Source: Rhizobium sp. NFR07 (lineage in GTDB: Bacteria > Pseudomonadota > Alphaproteobacteria > Rhizobiales > Rhizobiaceae). From it: a stretch of DNA of 64,000 bases. The first letter of the stretch is position 1; every line of letters starts with the position of its first letter. Of this stretch, positions 17,489 to 26,815 are shown piece after piece. Position numbers and translations under genes: made by a program. The notes below the pieces were generated by a model. That model saw nothing but the letters and a program-made list of their open reading frames with translations. It had not been told where the DNA came from and made no database searches. The stretch lies in contig NZ_FOKM01000002.1 of the NCBI RefSeq assembly GCF_900111905.1, positions 124,001 to 188,000 of the forward strand, in the 5' to 3' direction.

Positions 17489-18481
17489 ATGCCAAAGTTC
17501 GACGTGCTCGCGATCGGCAATGCGATTGTCGATATTCTCGCCCGCTGTGACGATCAGTTCCTCGAGGATAACACGATCATCAAGGGCGCGATGAACCTCA
17601 TCGATGCCGAGCGCGCCGAACTTCTGTATTCGAAAATGGGCCCGGCGGTGGAAGCCTCCGGTGGTTCGGCGGGTAATACCGCGGCCGGCATTGCCGGTTT
17701 CGGCGGCAAAGCGGCCTATTTCGGCAAGGTCGCCGAAGATCAGCTGGGCGGCATCTTCCAGCACGACATCCGCGCCCAGGGCGTCCATTACCAGACCAAG
17801 CCCGAGGGCCAGAACCCGCCGACCGCCCGCTCGATGATCTTCGTGACGCCCGATGGCGAGCGTTCGATGAATACCTATCTCGGCGCCTGCGTCGAACTCG
17901 GTCCTGAACATGTCGAGCCCGAAGTCGTCGCCGAAGCCAAGGTCACCTATTTCGAGGGCTATCTGTGGGATCCGCCGCGCGCCAAGGAAGCGATCCGCGA
18001 ATCCGCTCGCATCGCCCACGAGAACGGCCGCGAAGTGTCCATGACCCTGTCCGACCCTTTCTGCGTTGGTCGTTACCGCGCCGAATTCCTCGACCTCATG
18101 CGGTCGGGCACGGTCGACATCGTCTTCGCCAACAAGCAGGAACTGCTGTCACTCTATGAGACGGAAGATTTCGAACTGGCGCTCGGCAAGATCGCGGTCG
18201 ACTGCAAGCTTGCGGCAGTGACGCTGTCGGAAGAGGGCGCAGTAATCGTGCGCGGCAAGGAACGGGTTAAGATCGATGCCTTTGCGATCGAGGAACTGGT
18301 CGACACGACCGGTGCCGGAGATCTGTTCGCCTCGGGCTTCCTCTACGGCTACACGCAGGATCGTTCGCTGGAAGACTGCGGCAAGCTCGGCTGCCTGGCG
18401 GCCGCGATTGTGATCCAGCAGATCGGCCCGCGGCCCATGGCGTCGCTGAAGGACGCGGCTGCCGAAGCCGGCCTTATTTGA
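17489..18481 (+). CDS. Adenosine kinase, PfkB family
   Basis: 330 aa. PfkB carbohydrate kinase fold with GGSAGNTAAGIAGFGGKAAYFG (in two parts, near residues 57-79) and the C-terminal signature VDTTGAGDLFASGFLYGY (about 271-288), where the Asp of GAGD is the catalytic base. Closest in pattern to bacterial adenosine kinases, which phosphorylate adenosine to AMP for purine salvage; ribokinase-like specificity cannot be excluded by motif alone. It converges on the SH3 gene with an 8-bp overlap of coding ends. Confidence 0.86.
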   Translation: MPKFDVLAIGNAIVDILARCDDQFLEDNTIIKGAMNLIDAERAELLYSKMGPAVEASGGSAGNTAAGIAGFGGKAAYFGKVAEDQLGGIFQHDIRAQGVHYQTKPEGQNPPTARSMIFVTPDGERSMNTYLGACVELGPEHVEPEVVAEAKVTYFEGYLWDPPRAKEAIRESARIAHENGREVSMTLSDPFCVGRYRAEFLDLMRSGTVDIVFANKQELLSLYETEDFELALGKIAVDCKLAAVTLSEEGAVIVRGKERVKIDAFAIEELVDTTGAGDLFASGFLYGYTQDRSLEDCGKLGCLAAAIVIQQIGPRPMASLKDAAAEAGLI

Positions 18482-19016
18482 AGGCTTCGCCCGGGTAGAC
18501 GCCCCAAACCTCTGCCTGGGCCACCCAGCCCTCGGTGCCGTTCGCTTCCGCGTGGCACCAGTCGCCGTTGCATTCCTGGATGTTGAGCTGCACGCCCGGC
18601 TGCAGCTTGGCGATGACATTGCTGGAGCTCTGCGGGTCGCGGCGCATGTTGACGTAGACGTCATCACCCTTGCCGCGCATCCACGGGGCGGCCACGGCAG
18701 TGCGTTCGCCGGAAAGCAGCGCCTGGTTGACCCAACCTTCGGTGCCGTCGGCATCGCGCACCCGGCGCCAGTTGTCATATTCCTGGATGATTTCCATCGG
18801 CGTGCCGGACTTCATGTACATCCAGGAGACCGCATAGTCCGTGCTCGGGCCGATGCGGATATTGACCTTTTTCGATTTAAGGCTGACGAATCGCGGAAGC
18901 GGCAGACCGCTCGACCCCTTGGCGGCACCCTGTGCATAGACGGGTGCCATGGCCGAAAGCGCCGCGATGGTCGGGAAGCAGATGATGGCGAGAATGATGA
19001 TGACGAGGCGGCGCAT
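18474..19016 (-). CDS. Secreted protein with two bacterial SH3 domains
   Basis: 180 aa from the ATG at 19016, which opens a signal peptide (MRRLVIIILAIICFPTIAAL ending in VYAQ); the open frame upstream is not needed. Two SH3_3/SH3b repeats follow: KKVNIRIGPSTDYAV with WRRVRDADGTEGWVNQALLS, and VYVNMRRDPQSSSNVI with WCHAEANGTEGWVAQAEVWG. Such repeats bind peptidoglycan stem peptides in the periplasm. Widespread hypothetical of Rhizobiales (DUF1058-type); function not established. Confidence 0.87.
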   Translation of the reverse strand: MRRLVIIILAIICFPTIAALSAMAPVYAQGAAKGSSGLPLPRFVSLKSKKVNIRIGPSTDYAVSWMYMKSGTPMEIIQEYDNWRRVRDADGTEGWVNQALLSGERTAVAAPWMRGKGDDVYVNMRRDPQSSSNVIAKLQPGVQLNIQECNGDWCHAEANGTEGWVAQAEVWGVYPGEAFK

Positions 19017-19170
19017 GGGCGAGGATCCGGGCTGATATTCCTGAAGTGTGCCGCCAGATCTCCGCGAGGTTTTAATTGTCTTCGCCGATTGGTCTGGTAG
19101 AACGCCCAAGGGATAGATCGACTATCGCGCGACTTGGTTAACGACTTGCTAAAGCTCCCGGTTCGGATTG

Positions 19171-20175
19171 ATGACGGCGAAGAAAAGACCCAAGGTTTAC
19201 ATCACCCGCAAACTGCCCGATGCCGTCGAGACACGCATGCGGGAATTGTTCGACGCCGAGCTCAACATCGATGACCGGCCGCGGTCGCACGAGGAACTGG
19301 CGGCCGCCATGGCGACGGCCGACGTGCTCGTCCCGACGGTTACCGACCGGATCGATGCGGCGCTGATTTCGGCGGCGGGACCGCAGCTGAAGCTGATCGC
19401 CTGCTTCTCCAACGGCACCGATCACGTCGATGTCGACGCTGCCGCCGAGAAGGGCATCACGGTCACCAACACGCCGAACGTGCTGACCGAGGACACGGCC
19501 GACATGACGATGGCGCTGATCCTCGCCGTCAATCGCCGGCTCGCCGAAGGATCGCGGATCCTCACCGACAATCCGGGCGAATGGGCTGGGTGGGCCCCGA
19601 CCTGGATGCTTGGTCGCCGTATATGGGGCAAGCGGATCGGCATTGTCGGCATGGGCCGCATCGGCACGGCGGTGGCGCGGCGCGCCAAGGCTTTCGGCCT
19701 TTCCATTCACTATCATAACCGCAAGCGCGCCAACCCGGCGACCGAGGAAGAGCTCGAGGCCACCTATTGGGACAGCCTCGACCAGATGCTGGCGCGGGTC
19801 GATGTCGTGTCGGTCAATTGCCCGTCGACGCCCGCGACCTTCCATCTCCTTTCGGCCCGCAGGCTGGCGCTGATGCAGCCGACGTCGATCATCGTCAACA
19901 CGTCCCGCGGCGACATCATCGACGAGGTGGCGATGATCAAGCTTCTGCAGGAGGAAAAGATCGCCGGTGCCGGCCTCGACGTCTACCAGAACGAACCGGC
20001 GGTCAATCCGAAGCTCATCAAGCTCGCCAACCAGGGCCGGGTGGTGCTTCTGCCGCATATGGGTTCGGCGACGATCGAGGGCCGGATCGACATGGGCGAC
20101 AAGGTGATCATCAACATCCGCGCCTTCTATGACGGCCACCGCCCGCCGAACCGCGTTCTGCCGGGCCGCAACTGA
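19171..20175 (+). CDS. D-2-hydroxyacid dehydrogenase (glyoxylate/hydroxypyruvate reductase-like)
   Basis: 334 aa from the ATG at 19171. NAD(P)-binding Rossmann motif GIVGMGRIGTAVARRAKAFG (about 152-171), then the catalytic set of the family: Arg in NTSRGDIIDE, Glu in GLDVYQNEP and His in LLPHMGSAT. It reduces 2-keto acids such as glyoxylate or hydroxypyruvate; the exact substrate is open. Convergent with the GNAT-moeB group, with 11 bp between stops. Confidence 0.9.
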   Translation: MTAKKRPKVYITRKLPDAVETRMRELFDAELNIDDRPRSHEELAAAMATADVLVPTVTDRIDAALISAAGPQLKLIACFSNGTDHVDVDAAAEKGITVTNTPNVLTEDTADMTMALILAVNRRLAEGSRILTDNPGEWAGWAPTWMLGRRIWGKRIGIVGMGRIGTAVARRAKAFGLSIHYHNRKRANPATEEELEATYWDSLDQMLARVDVVSVNCPSTPATFHLLSARRLALMQPTSIIVNTSRGDIIDEVAMIKLLQEEKIAGAGLDVYQNEPAVNPKLIKLANQGRVVLLPHMGSATIEGRIDMGDKVIINIRAFYDGHRPPNRVLPGRN

Positions 20176-20186
20176 TTGCCCTGCAG

Positions 20187-20657
20187 TCAGGCCAGATCCT
20201 TGCGCATCTCGATGAAGGTCTTGCGGTTGAAGCCCTGATGGGACTTTTCGGCCGACTTGAAGAAACCCCAGCGGCTGAAGGTCGTATGGTTGCCGACGAG
20301 CTCGATACGGGTTTCCAGCCGCAGTGCCGGCAATTGCAGCGCCTTTGCCACGTCCTCGGCGACATCGAGCAGCTTGCGACCGAGACCCTTGCCCTGCGCG
20401 CCCGGCGCAACCGCGAGCTTGCCGACGTAAAGGGATTTGTCTTCCGGCTTGAGGAACATGCAGCCGACGATCCTGCCATCGGCGAGCGCGACGAAACCCA
20501 TCTCGTCCTTGGCCTTCTGGGCAAGCGAGGCGAGCGTCAGCCTTTGGGCGGAGGACGGCGGATCGATAACCCCGTCCATATAGGCGAAGGAGGAGAGGAT
20601 GAGGGCGAGGAGTTCGTCCCAACGGCTGAAACTGTCGTCGATCCTGACGATCTCCAT
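20187..20657 (-). CDS. GNAT-family N-acetyltransferase
   Basis: 156 aa; the ATG at 20657 overlaps the moeB stop as TGATG, preferred to the GTG one codon upstream. Motif A is VAPGAQGKGLGRKLLDVAED (residues about 82-101). The N-terminal half contains the SFAYMDGVIDPPSS segment seen in a Rhizobiales group of such enzymes. Substrate unknown. Translationally coupled to the MoeB/ThiF gene. Confidence 0.87.
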   Translation of the reverse strand: MEIVRIDDSFSRWDELLALILSSFAYMDGVIDPPSSAQRLTLASLAQKAKDEMGFVALADGRIVGCMFLKPEDKSLYVGKLAVAPGAQGKGLGRKLLDVAEDVAKALQLPALRLETRIELVGNHTTFSRWGFFKSAEKSHQGFNRKTFIEMRKDLA

Positions 20658-21463
20658 CACTCGGCCGCCGCTTTCTGTACCCGCTTATACTTGATCACGT
20701 CGAACCGGGCCGACAGGGAATCATAGAGCATCAGCCGGCCGACAAGCGGTTCGCCGATGCCAGTGGCGAGCTTGATCACTTCCATCGCCATGAGCGTGCC
20801 GATCACACCCGTCAGCGCGCCGACCACGCCTGTTTCCGCGCAGGCAGGGATCAGGCCCTCCGGCGGCTTTTCCGGAAACAGGTCACGGTAGCCTGGATTG
20901 AGCACGCCGCTGGTGCCGGTCTCATAGGGTTTCAACACGGTCAGCGAACCGTCGAAACGCCCGACGGCACCGGTGACGAGCGGGATTGCGGCATCTTCGG
21001 CCGCGTCCGCCGCCGCATAGCGGGTGTCGAAATTGTCGGATCCGTCGACGAGAATGTCGAAGCGTCGCAGGTGTCGGCTCGCCCAATCTTCCGAAAAGCG
21101 TTCCTCGAAATCGACGGTGCGGACATGAGGGTTGAGGCGCGCGATCCTCTCCCTGGCGCTTTTCGTCTTCATCTCGCCGATCGTGCCGGTATCGTGGACC
21201 ACTTGGCGCTGCAGGTTGGAGAGCGAAACGCGGTCGTCGTCGACAATGCCGATCGTGCCGATGCCGGCAGCGGCCAGATATTCGAGGACCGGGGCACCGA
21301 GGCCACCGGCGCCGATGATCAGGACGCGGGCATTCTTCAGCTTCTGCTGACCTGTCCCGCCGATTTCCGGCAGCAGGATATGGCGGCGGTAACGCTCGAT
21401 CTCATCCTGCGTGAGGGGCGCGGCCGGGTTTTGTGGGGGCTGGTTTTCCATGAGTTTCATCAT
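20657..21463 (-). CDS. moeB: MoeB/ThiF/HesA-family sulfur-carrier adenylyltransferase
   Basis: 268 aa, E1-like fold. Starts RYRRHILLPEIGGTGQQKL, then the ATP-binding GAGGLGAPVLEYLAAAGIG (about 51-69), DDDRVSLSNLQRQ with the catalytic Arg, and DGSDNFDTRYAAADAA. It adenylates the C-terminal glycine of a sulfur carrier (MoaD or ThiS). The zinc-binding CxxC pairs of E. coli MoeB are not evident, so it may be of the shorter non-zinc type. Downstream of recF by 34 bp. Confidence 0.88.
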   Translation of the reverse strand: MMKLMENQPPQNPAAPLTQDEIERYRRHILLPEIGGTGQQKLKNARVLIIGAGGLGAPVLEYLAAAGIGTIGIVDDDRVSLSNLQRQVVHDTGTIGEMKTKSARERIARLNPHVRTVDFEERFSEDWASRHLRRFDILVDGSDNFDTRYAAADAAEDAAIPLVTGAVGRFDGSLTVLKPYETGTSGVLNPGYRDLFPEKPPEGLIPACAETGVVGALTGVIGTLMAMEVIKLATGIGEPLVGRLMLYDSLSARFDVIKYKRVQKAAAE

Positions 21464-21497
21464 AGCACCGGCTGTGGCGGCGGGTAAGCGGGCTTTG

Positions 21498-22631
21498 TCA
21501 CTCTACGCCGGAAGAGACGGACCCGTGTGACACGGTGAAGAACTGCGCCCGCTCGCCGAGCGCCGAAAACATCGATCGGTCGGTGCCGGTCATGAAGGAC
21601 TGCCCGCCCAATCCGTCGACGAGATCGAAGAGGGTCGCGCGCCGCCCTTCGTCCAGATGCGCGGCGATCTCGTCGAGCAGCAGGATCGGCGCATAGCCGG
21701 TCATGTCGGCCGTCAGCCGCGCATGGGCGAGGATCAGGCCGATCAGCAGCGCCTTCTGTTCACCGGTCGAGCAGCGGGCCGCCTCGATATCCTTCTGCCC
21801 GTGACGGACGAGGAGGTCGACACGATGCGGCCCCTCGAGCGTGCGCCCGGCGGCGGCATCGCGGCCACGTCCGTTGCGCAGCATCTCGATATAGTCGTCC
21901 TCGAGATCGGCCGCCGGACGATCCATGCCGCCGTCCAGAAAGCCTTCGAGTGCCAGCACCGGGGTGGGGAATGGGGTCTCGTCCGAATTCGCCGACAGGG
22001 TCTGCAGAAGGCCGAGCATTTCATGCCGGGCGGCAGCCATGGCGATGCCGAGCTCGGCCATCTGCGCCTCGATCGCCGTCAGCCAGGCCGGGTCGAAGCG
22101 GCCTTCGGAGAGAAGCTTGTTACGGCTGCGCATCGCCCGTTCGAAATCGCTGGCACGGCGTCCATGGGCCGGATCGAGGGACAGGACAAGCCGGTCGAGA
22201 AACCGCCGCCGGTCCGAGGATGAACCGGTGAAGAGCCCGTCCATGGACGGTGTGAGCCACAAGACGTTCAAGTGGTCGGACAATTCCTCGGTCGACTTTG
22301 CCGGGGTGCCGTTGAGGCGGACCTTGCGGCTGACGCTCTCGCCGTCGCCCGGTTCGATGCCGGTGCCGATCGCCACCTCGCCGTCCATGCCGTCGACATC
22401 GGCGAAGATGGTGAAGCCGCCATCCGCGCCGACCTTCGTGACATCCGTCAGCACAGCGCGGCGAAAACCGCGGCCGGGCGACAGGAAGGAGACGGCTTCG
22501 AGCAGGTTTGTCTTGCCGGCGCCGTTCTCGCCCGTCAGCACCACATGCCGGCCGTCGAGCGAAAGCGAGATCGCCGCATAATTGCGGAAATCCGTAAGCT
22601 TCAGCCGGGAGAGGGAAGTCTTCTGCGCCAT
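21498..22631 (-). CDS. recF: DNA replication and repair protein RecF
   Basis: 377 aa. SMC-like ATPase: KLTDFRNYAAISLSL at the N-terminus, Walker A GENGAGKTNLLEAV (34-47), the RecF signature LNGTPAKSTEELSDHLNVLW, ABC-type CSTGEQKALLIGLILAHAR (about 290) and Walker B ILLLDEIAAHLDEGRR. It works with RecO and RecR in gap repair. Here it is away from dnaA-dnaN and leads a moeB-GNAT group. It is followed upstream by a repeat island. Confidence 0.95.
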   Translation of the reverse strand: MAQKTSLSRLKLTDFRNYAAISLSLDGRHVVLTGENGAGKTNLLEAVSFLSPGRGFRRAVLTDVTKVGADGGFTIFADVDGMDGEVAIGTGIEPGDGESVSRKVRLNGTPAKSTEELSDHLNVLWLTPSMDGLFTGSSSDRRRFLDRLVLSLDPAHGRRASDFERAMRSRNKLLSEGRFDPAWLTAIEAQMAELGIAMAAARHEMLGLLQTLSANSDETPFPTPVLALEGFLDGGMDRPAADLEDDYIEMLRNGRGRDAAAGRTLEGPHRVDLLVRHGQKDIEAARCSTGEQKALLIGLILAHARLTADMTGYAPILLLDEIAAHLDEGRRATLFDLVDGLGGQSFMTGTDRSMFSALGERAQFFTVSHGSVSSGVE

Positions 22632-22725
22632 CGGGGCCTGCGGTTTGTCGTTGGCATGGAGCTAAGGATTATGGACGGATAAGGCAAGGTTTGTGTTGGG
22701 GACATTCTATGATCCGGTTGCGTTG

Positions 22726-22911
22726 GGATCCCCTCACTTGCGATTTCTAACACTTAGCTAAAGCTAAGATGTTGAAATCGCTTTCTCTCCCACTAGGGGA
22801 GAGATACCGGTACCGCGCCCTCGATGCCTACCTCTCCCCCTTGTGGGAGAGGTTACAAAATCATGATCTTAGCTTCAGCTAAGTCTTAGATTTTGTTGGT
22901 GAGGGGATCTT
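22726..22911. repeat. Nested palindromic repeat element
   Basis: About 186 bp with imperfect inverted termini of about 46 bp, both bounded by GATCCCCTCAC. Within each terminus sits a further perfect palindrome (CTTAGCT-AA-AGCTAAG at 22753-22768; CTTAGCT-TC-AGCTAAG at 22868-22883), and between the termini two more hairpins (TCTCTCCC/GGGGAGAGA at 22784-22804 and CCTCTCCC/GGGAGAGG at 22831-22852). Non-coding, upstream of recF. Confidence 0.8.
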
Positions 22912-22982
22912 TCTGCGCACACACCAATCCCGCCCCGAGCAGCCCACTGCCGTGGTTGTCAAAGACCCATCCGGAGAAGCGC

Positions 22983-23034
22983 ACGCATATGCGGGGCCTC
23001 AGGGAATGTAAGTAATATGGCTCCGCATATGCGT
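22983..23034. repeat. 12-bp perfect inverted repeat with self-palindromic arms
   Basis: ACGCATATGCGG (22983-22994) and its exact complement (23023-23034) enclose 28 nt; each arm contains the 8-bp palindrome GCATATGC. It forms part of a gene-free stretch (22632-23414). Apart from this and the element at 22726-22911, I see no gene there; small frames on both strands lack ribosome binding sites and recognisable domains. Confidence 0.6.
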
Positions 23035-23414
23035 GGCCCTCGGCGTTTTGTCGGGACTTCCGGTCCCTACGGATGATCCTCTCGCCTCGCTGCATGTGGT
23101 TTCCCACACTTGGACGGCTCAACCGAACCCGGCATGGCTGCCAGGGGAAGGCTTGATAGGAGCGGCCGCCTTGCGACAGTTCCTCCATGAGTTTCACCCC
23201 TTTCGCCCTTGCCGCACGTTACGGTTCGGACGAAAGCGCCGGCTCCCGCCTGCCCGCGAACGTCTCGCGAAACACTCCGGCGACGGAAGCGGGAGAATTC
23301 TAGGCACGGGTTCGGAAGACGGGGACGAAGAATTTGCCAAGCCATTGATTGCGCATAAGTGGCGCGCGATATTATCCCCGCCCGAGACAGCCGAAAGACC
23401 TGAAGGAGGTTCCG

Positions 23415-23948
23415 ATGGCAGATCCGCAGCGTCCAGACTTCATTCGTCACTGGAGCGAGTTGGAAAATCAGGCGGAAAGGCATTATAGCGGGGATGACGA
23501 GCCTATGGGTTTCGGTGCGCCGCTTGCCTGGCGCTTCGGCCTGACCAGGCTCGGCATCCATCACCATCGCCTGCCGCCCGGCCGTCGCTCGTCCTTTCCC
23601 CATGCGGAAAGCCATGAAGAGGAATTTGTCTACGTGATCGAAGGCCGGCCCGATGTCTGGCTCGACGGCGTGCTGCACCCGCTGAAGCCCGGCGATTCCG
23701 TCGGATTTCCGGCGGGCACGGGCATCGCGCACAGCTTCATCAACAATAGCGACGAGGACGTGTGCCTGCTGGTGGTGGGCGAAGCCAACAAGGACGAAAA
23801 CCGCATCGTCTACCCGAAGAACGCCGCGCAGCAGGCCGTCCGTCCGGATTATTGGAACGACGCGCCGGTGCGTCCCCTCGGGGACCATGACGGGCTGCCG
23901 GACAAGGTGCGGCAATGGAAGACGGCCAAGGAGAACGAAAATGACTGA
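23415..23948 (+). CDS. Cupin-domain protein
   Basis: 177 aa from the ATG at 23415, directed by a near-ideal GAAGGAGGT site. Single conserved-barrel cupin: HAESHEEEFVYVIEGRPDVW (metal-binding motif 1 with His, His, Glu) and PAGTGIAHSFIN (motif 2 His), residues about 60-125. Members of this kind are annotated as cupins of unknown function or sugar/oxidoreductase-like proteins; no substrate can be given. The stop overlaps the slyX start by 8 bp. Confidence 0.88.
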   Translation: MADPQRPDFIRHWSELENQAERHYSGDDEPMGFGAPLAWRFGLTRLGIHHHRLPPGRRSSFPHAESHEEEFVYVIEGRPDVWLDGVLHPLKPGDSVGFPAGTGIAHSFINNSDEDVCLLVVGEANKDENRIVYPKNAAQQAVRPDYWNDAPVRPLGDHDGLPDKVRQWKTAKENEND

Positions 23949-24147
23949 CGAGACGAGGCTGGTGCAGCTGGAAGAGCTTGCCGCCCACCAGGCGAAGGTG
24001 ATCGAGGAGCTTTCCGACCAGCTTGCCGAACAGTGGAAAGTGGTCGAGCAGACGCGCGCCAAGCTCGACCGGCTGACCGAGCGTTTTCTGACGCTGGAGG
24101 AGACTTCCCTCGACGCGCCGGCGATCACCCGTCCGCCGCACTATTGA
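23941..24147 (+). CDS. slyX: SlyX family protein
   Basis: 68 aa from the ATG at 23941. Almost entirely a coiled coil (RLVQLEELAAHQAKVIEELS onwards with heptad spacing) and ending in the family's diagnostic PPHY. SlyX is a small protein of unknown biochemical role. Coupled to the cupin gene by overlap. Confidence 0.9.
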   Translation: MTDETRLVQLEELAAHQAKVIEELSDQLAEQWKVVEQTRAKLDRLTERFLTLEETSLDAPAITRPPHY

Positions 24148-24157
24148 TGCCGCCGCG

Positions 24158-25351
24158 CTAGGCGGCATCCCGCCGGAAGCGGCGCAGAGCCACATATTCC
24201 CACAGCGCGACGGTAAAGAGGATCGCGACGGCGAGGAACTGGATGACCACGTTCTCGGCATAGGGCACCGCCAGAAAGCTGGCTGTCGCGAGCGCGATGC
24301 CGATGACATGCGACCATGGCACCATCCGGGATGCGACGATCTTCATCCACATCGTCCCGGCGAGAAACAGGATCGGCCCGCCGATTATTGCAAGCGCGTG
24401 GTTGAACGCGCCCTTCTCGTGGGGATGGGTGATTGCGAAATCCTCGCCGACCGCGGCGAGAATGATGCCGGCGACAATCGGCAGGTGTCCGTAGGTGAAG
24501 AGATGGTGTGCCGTGGTCTGCGGCTCGCTCGTATCTTCCGCCGTCTCCGAGACCTGCTCCTGGCCGTCATGGAAATAGATCCACCACATCAGCACAGTCG
24601 ACAGGAAGGCGCCGACCAGCACGATAAAGACGATCGGCCCGCCATCGGCATGGCTGGAGACGGTCTTGCCCGTGGTGAGGATCGTCTCGCCGAGCGCGAT
24701 GATGACGAAGAGCGCGCAGCGTTCGGCCAGATGCTCGCCGTTGACGTCGAGCGTCTCCGGCGGCGAGGCGCCGATGCCGGGCAGCCAGTAGCGGAAGATC
24801 GGCGCCGCATATTCGATGGCGAGCGCGATGATCCAGAACAGCGCCCGGCTTTCCGGCCCGACCAGGCCGCCGCCGATCCAGAAGGCGCTCGACACGAGCA
24901 GCCAGACCGTGATGCGCACGAAGGTCATGTAGGACGCGTCATCGGTGCCCTTGAAGGCGTAGAGCGCAAAGAGCGAGCGACTGAGCTGCATCAGCGCGTA
25001 GGCGAGGGCGAAGACTATGCCCGCCTCCTCGAAGGCCTTGGGCAGCGCGATCGCCATTACCACGCCGAGGAACATCAGCCCGAAGAGCAGGAGCCGTACC
25101 GGTACGATCTCGGCATTGAGGAGATTGGTGACCCATGTCGTGTGGATCCACACCCACCAGAGCGCGAAGATGAAGATGAGCGCATCGAAGGCGATGCCGA
25201 AGGAAAAGTCGGAGGCGAGCGTCTGGGACAGCTGGATCAGCGCGAAGACGAAGACGAGGTCGAAGAACAGTTCCGGAAAACTCGCCTTCGTCGATTCGTG
25301 GTCATCCCGGCGAAGCCAGTGATGCTTGCTGTCCGTATCCGTCGCGGCCAT
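24158..25351 (-). CDS. Low temperature requirement A (LtrA) family membrane protein
   Basis: 397 aa from the ATG at 25351 (GGGACAGGA upstream). Starts with the family motif ASFPELFFDLVFVFALIQLS (about 21-40), then about ten membrane segments, with the central ERCALFVIIALGETILTTG motif (about 205-223). LtrA proteins are integral membrane proteins of unknown function, named for a Listeria cold-growth mutant. Alone on its strand, convergent with slyX. Confidence 0.9.
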   Translation of the reverse strand: MAATDTDSKHHWLRRDDHESTKASFPELFFDLVFVFALIQLSQTLASDFSFGIAFDALIFIFALWWVWIHTTWVTNLLNAEIVPVRLLLFGLMFLGVVMAIALPKAFEEAGIVFALAYALMQLSRSLFALYAFKGTDDASYMTFVRITVWLLVSSAFWIGGGLVGPESRALFWIIALAIEYAAPIFRYWLPGIGASPPETLDVNGEHLAERCALFVIIALGETILTTGKTVSSHADGGPIVFIVLVGAFLSTVLMWWIYFHDGQEQVSETAEDTSEPQTTAHHLFTYGHLPIVAGIILAAVGEDFAITHPHEKGAFNHALAIIGGPILFLAGTMWMKIVASRMVPWSHVIGIALATASFLAVPYAENVVIQFLAVAILFTVALWEYVALRRFRRDAA

Positions 25352-25553
25352 TCCTGTCCCTCTGTGTTGCCGGGCATTTTCCGGCGATCCGGCATCTATG
25401 TAGGGCGCAGGTTCGAAAGGAGGGGAGGGCGGATCGCGATTGTTTCGCCCTTGCGGATTGACCGAGGTCAAGCCAGCCTCGGGTGAAGCTGCTATCGCTT
25501 GACGGACAGATCATGCCGGGCAATTCCGGTGGCGCCAGAGGGGTATTTCGATC

Positions 25554-26138
25554 GTGACAGTTCTGCAGTTCGTCCTCGCGATCCTCCTTCTCCTCTGCAC
25601 GCCCGGCCCGACGAATACGCTGATGGCGCTTGGCGGTTATTCGCGCGGCTGGTTCCGGGCATTGCCGCTGATCGGCGGCGAACTCGGGGGCTATCTGCTG
25701 GTGATCGTGCCGGTGGCGACGCTTGCGGCGCCCTTCTTCCAGGCCTATCCGCAGGCTTCACTCGCGGCAAAGGGCGCGGCGGTCGCCTGGGTTCTCTTTC
25801 TCAGCGTCCGGCTCTGGATTTCCGCCAAAAAGCCGTCGGACGAGGCGCAGGATATCTCGGTCCGCCAGGTCTTCATCACGACGATGCTCAATCCCAAGGC
25901 GCTGATCATCGCGCTGGTGATCATGCCCCATGGCGATCTGGCCGCGCTGCTGCCCTGGCTCGTCCTGTTTGCCGGTCTCGTGCTTTTCGCCGCCAATGGC
26001 TGGATCCTGTTCGGTCAGCTGATGCGCGGCGCGGGCGGCTTCGCGATCAGGCCGGTGGTGATCCGGCGGGTCGCCGCCGCCTGCCTGCTGCTTTTCGCGA
26101 TGATACTTGCGAGCTCGTCGCTTCAATCGCTGGCCTGA
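25554..26138 (+). CDS. LysE/RhtB-type translocator
   Basis: 194 aa from a GTG start with AGAGGGG upstream. Six predicted membrane segments; the family signature CTPGPTNTLMALGGYSRGW (15-33) and the TTMLNPKALIIALVIMP motif (about 109-125) are clear. Probably an amino-acid or metabolite exporter. Convergent with the TetR gene, with 12 bp between stops. Confidence 0.85.
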   Translation: MTVLQFVLAILLLLCTPGPTNTLMALGGYSRGWFRALPLIGGELGGYLLVIVPVATLAAPFFQAYPQASLAAKGAAVAWVLFLSVRLWISAKKPSDEAQDISVRQVFITTMLNPKALIIALVIMPHGDLAALLPWLVLFAGLVLFAANGWILFGQLMRGAGGFAIRPVVIRRVAAACLLLFAMILASSSLQSLA

Positions 26139-26150
26139 GACGAGCGCTCG

Positions 26151-26768
26151 CTACCTTCTCGTCTTGAAGCCCATGCAGATCAGGCGGACGGCTTCCTCGA
26201 GCTGGCCGGGATCCTCGTCCAGCCGGTCGGTCAGCAGTCGCTGCCAGGCGAAGCTGGTGACGATTTCCATGGCAAGCTTCGGCTCCACCCAGTCGGCCAC
26301 CTCGCCGCGAACCTTGGCGCGGCGGAACATCTCGCCACCCTGATCATAACGGTCTTCCATATAGGCGGCGAGCGCTTGGCGGGTGGTCGGGTCTGACTGC
26401 GCTTCGGCAATGACCGAGCGAAACACGTCGCCGGCATGGCCGGTGTACCAGTAATTGAACAGCCCGCTCAGCAGCGTGAAGACATCGCCTTCGATACTGC
26501 CGGTATCGGGCGCGATTGTGTTGGTGCCGGAAGCATCGTATTTCTGCCGCTGATAGACATCGAGCAGCAGGGCGGCGCGGCTTGGCCACCAGCGGTAGAT
26601 CGTCGGCTTGCCCGCATGGGCGCGCCGGGCCACCGCCTCGATCGAAAACGCGCCGAAGCCGCCTTCGACGAGGATGTCTTCGGCGGCCTGGAGGATCGCC
26701 TCCTGGCTTGCCGGATTGCGCTGCGATCCGATCGAGGTGCGCCGGATTTCGGCCGTGTCGTCGGTCAT
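26151..26768 (-). CDS. TetR-family transcriptional repressor
   Basis: 205 aa. N-terminal helix-turn-helix domain (about 20-65) with SIEAVARRAHAGKPTIYRWW, followed by a TetR_C ligand-binding domain (LFNYWYTGHAGDVFRSVIAE). Divergently transcribed from a small membrane protein; two operator-like palindromes lie in the 116-bp gap, so it very probably represses that gene and itself. Ligand unknown. Confidence 0.92.
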   Translation of the reverse strand: MTDDTAEIRRTSIGSQRNPASQEAILQAAEDILVEGGFGAFSIEAVARRAHAGKPTIYRWWPSRAALLLDVYQRQKYDASGTNTIAPDTGSIEGDVFTLLSGLFNYWYTGHAGDVFRSVIAEAQSDPTTRQALAAYMEDRYDQGGEMFRRAKVRGEVADWVEPKLAMEIVTSFAWQRLLTDRLDEDPGQLEEAVRLICMGFKTRR

Positions 26769-26815
26769 GTCTTCCTCCCGTCAGTCTCAGGCAGCGATCA
26801 TAACAAAATTATCGC

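Noticed and set aside
22886..23488. Small overlapping frames between recF and the cupin gene
   Set aside because: They run through palindromic repeats, lack start signals and show no coding-like composition.
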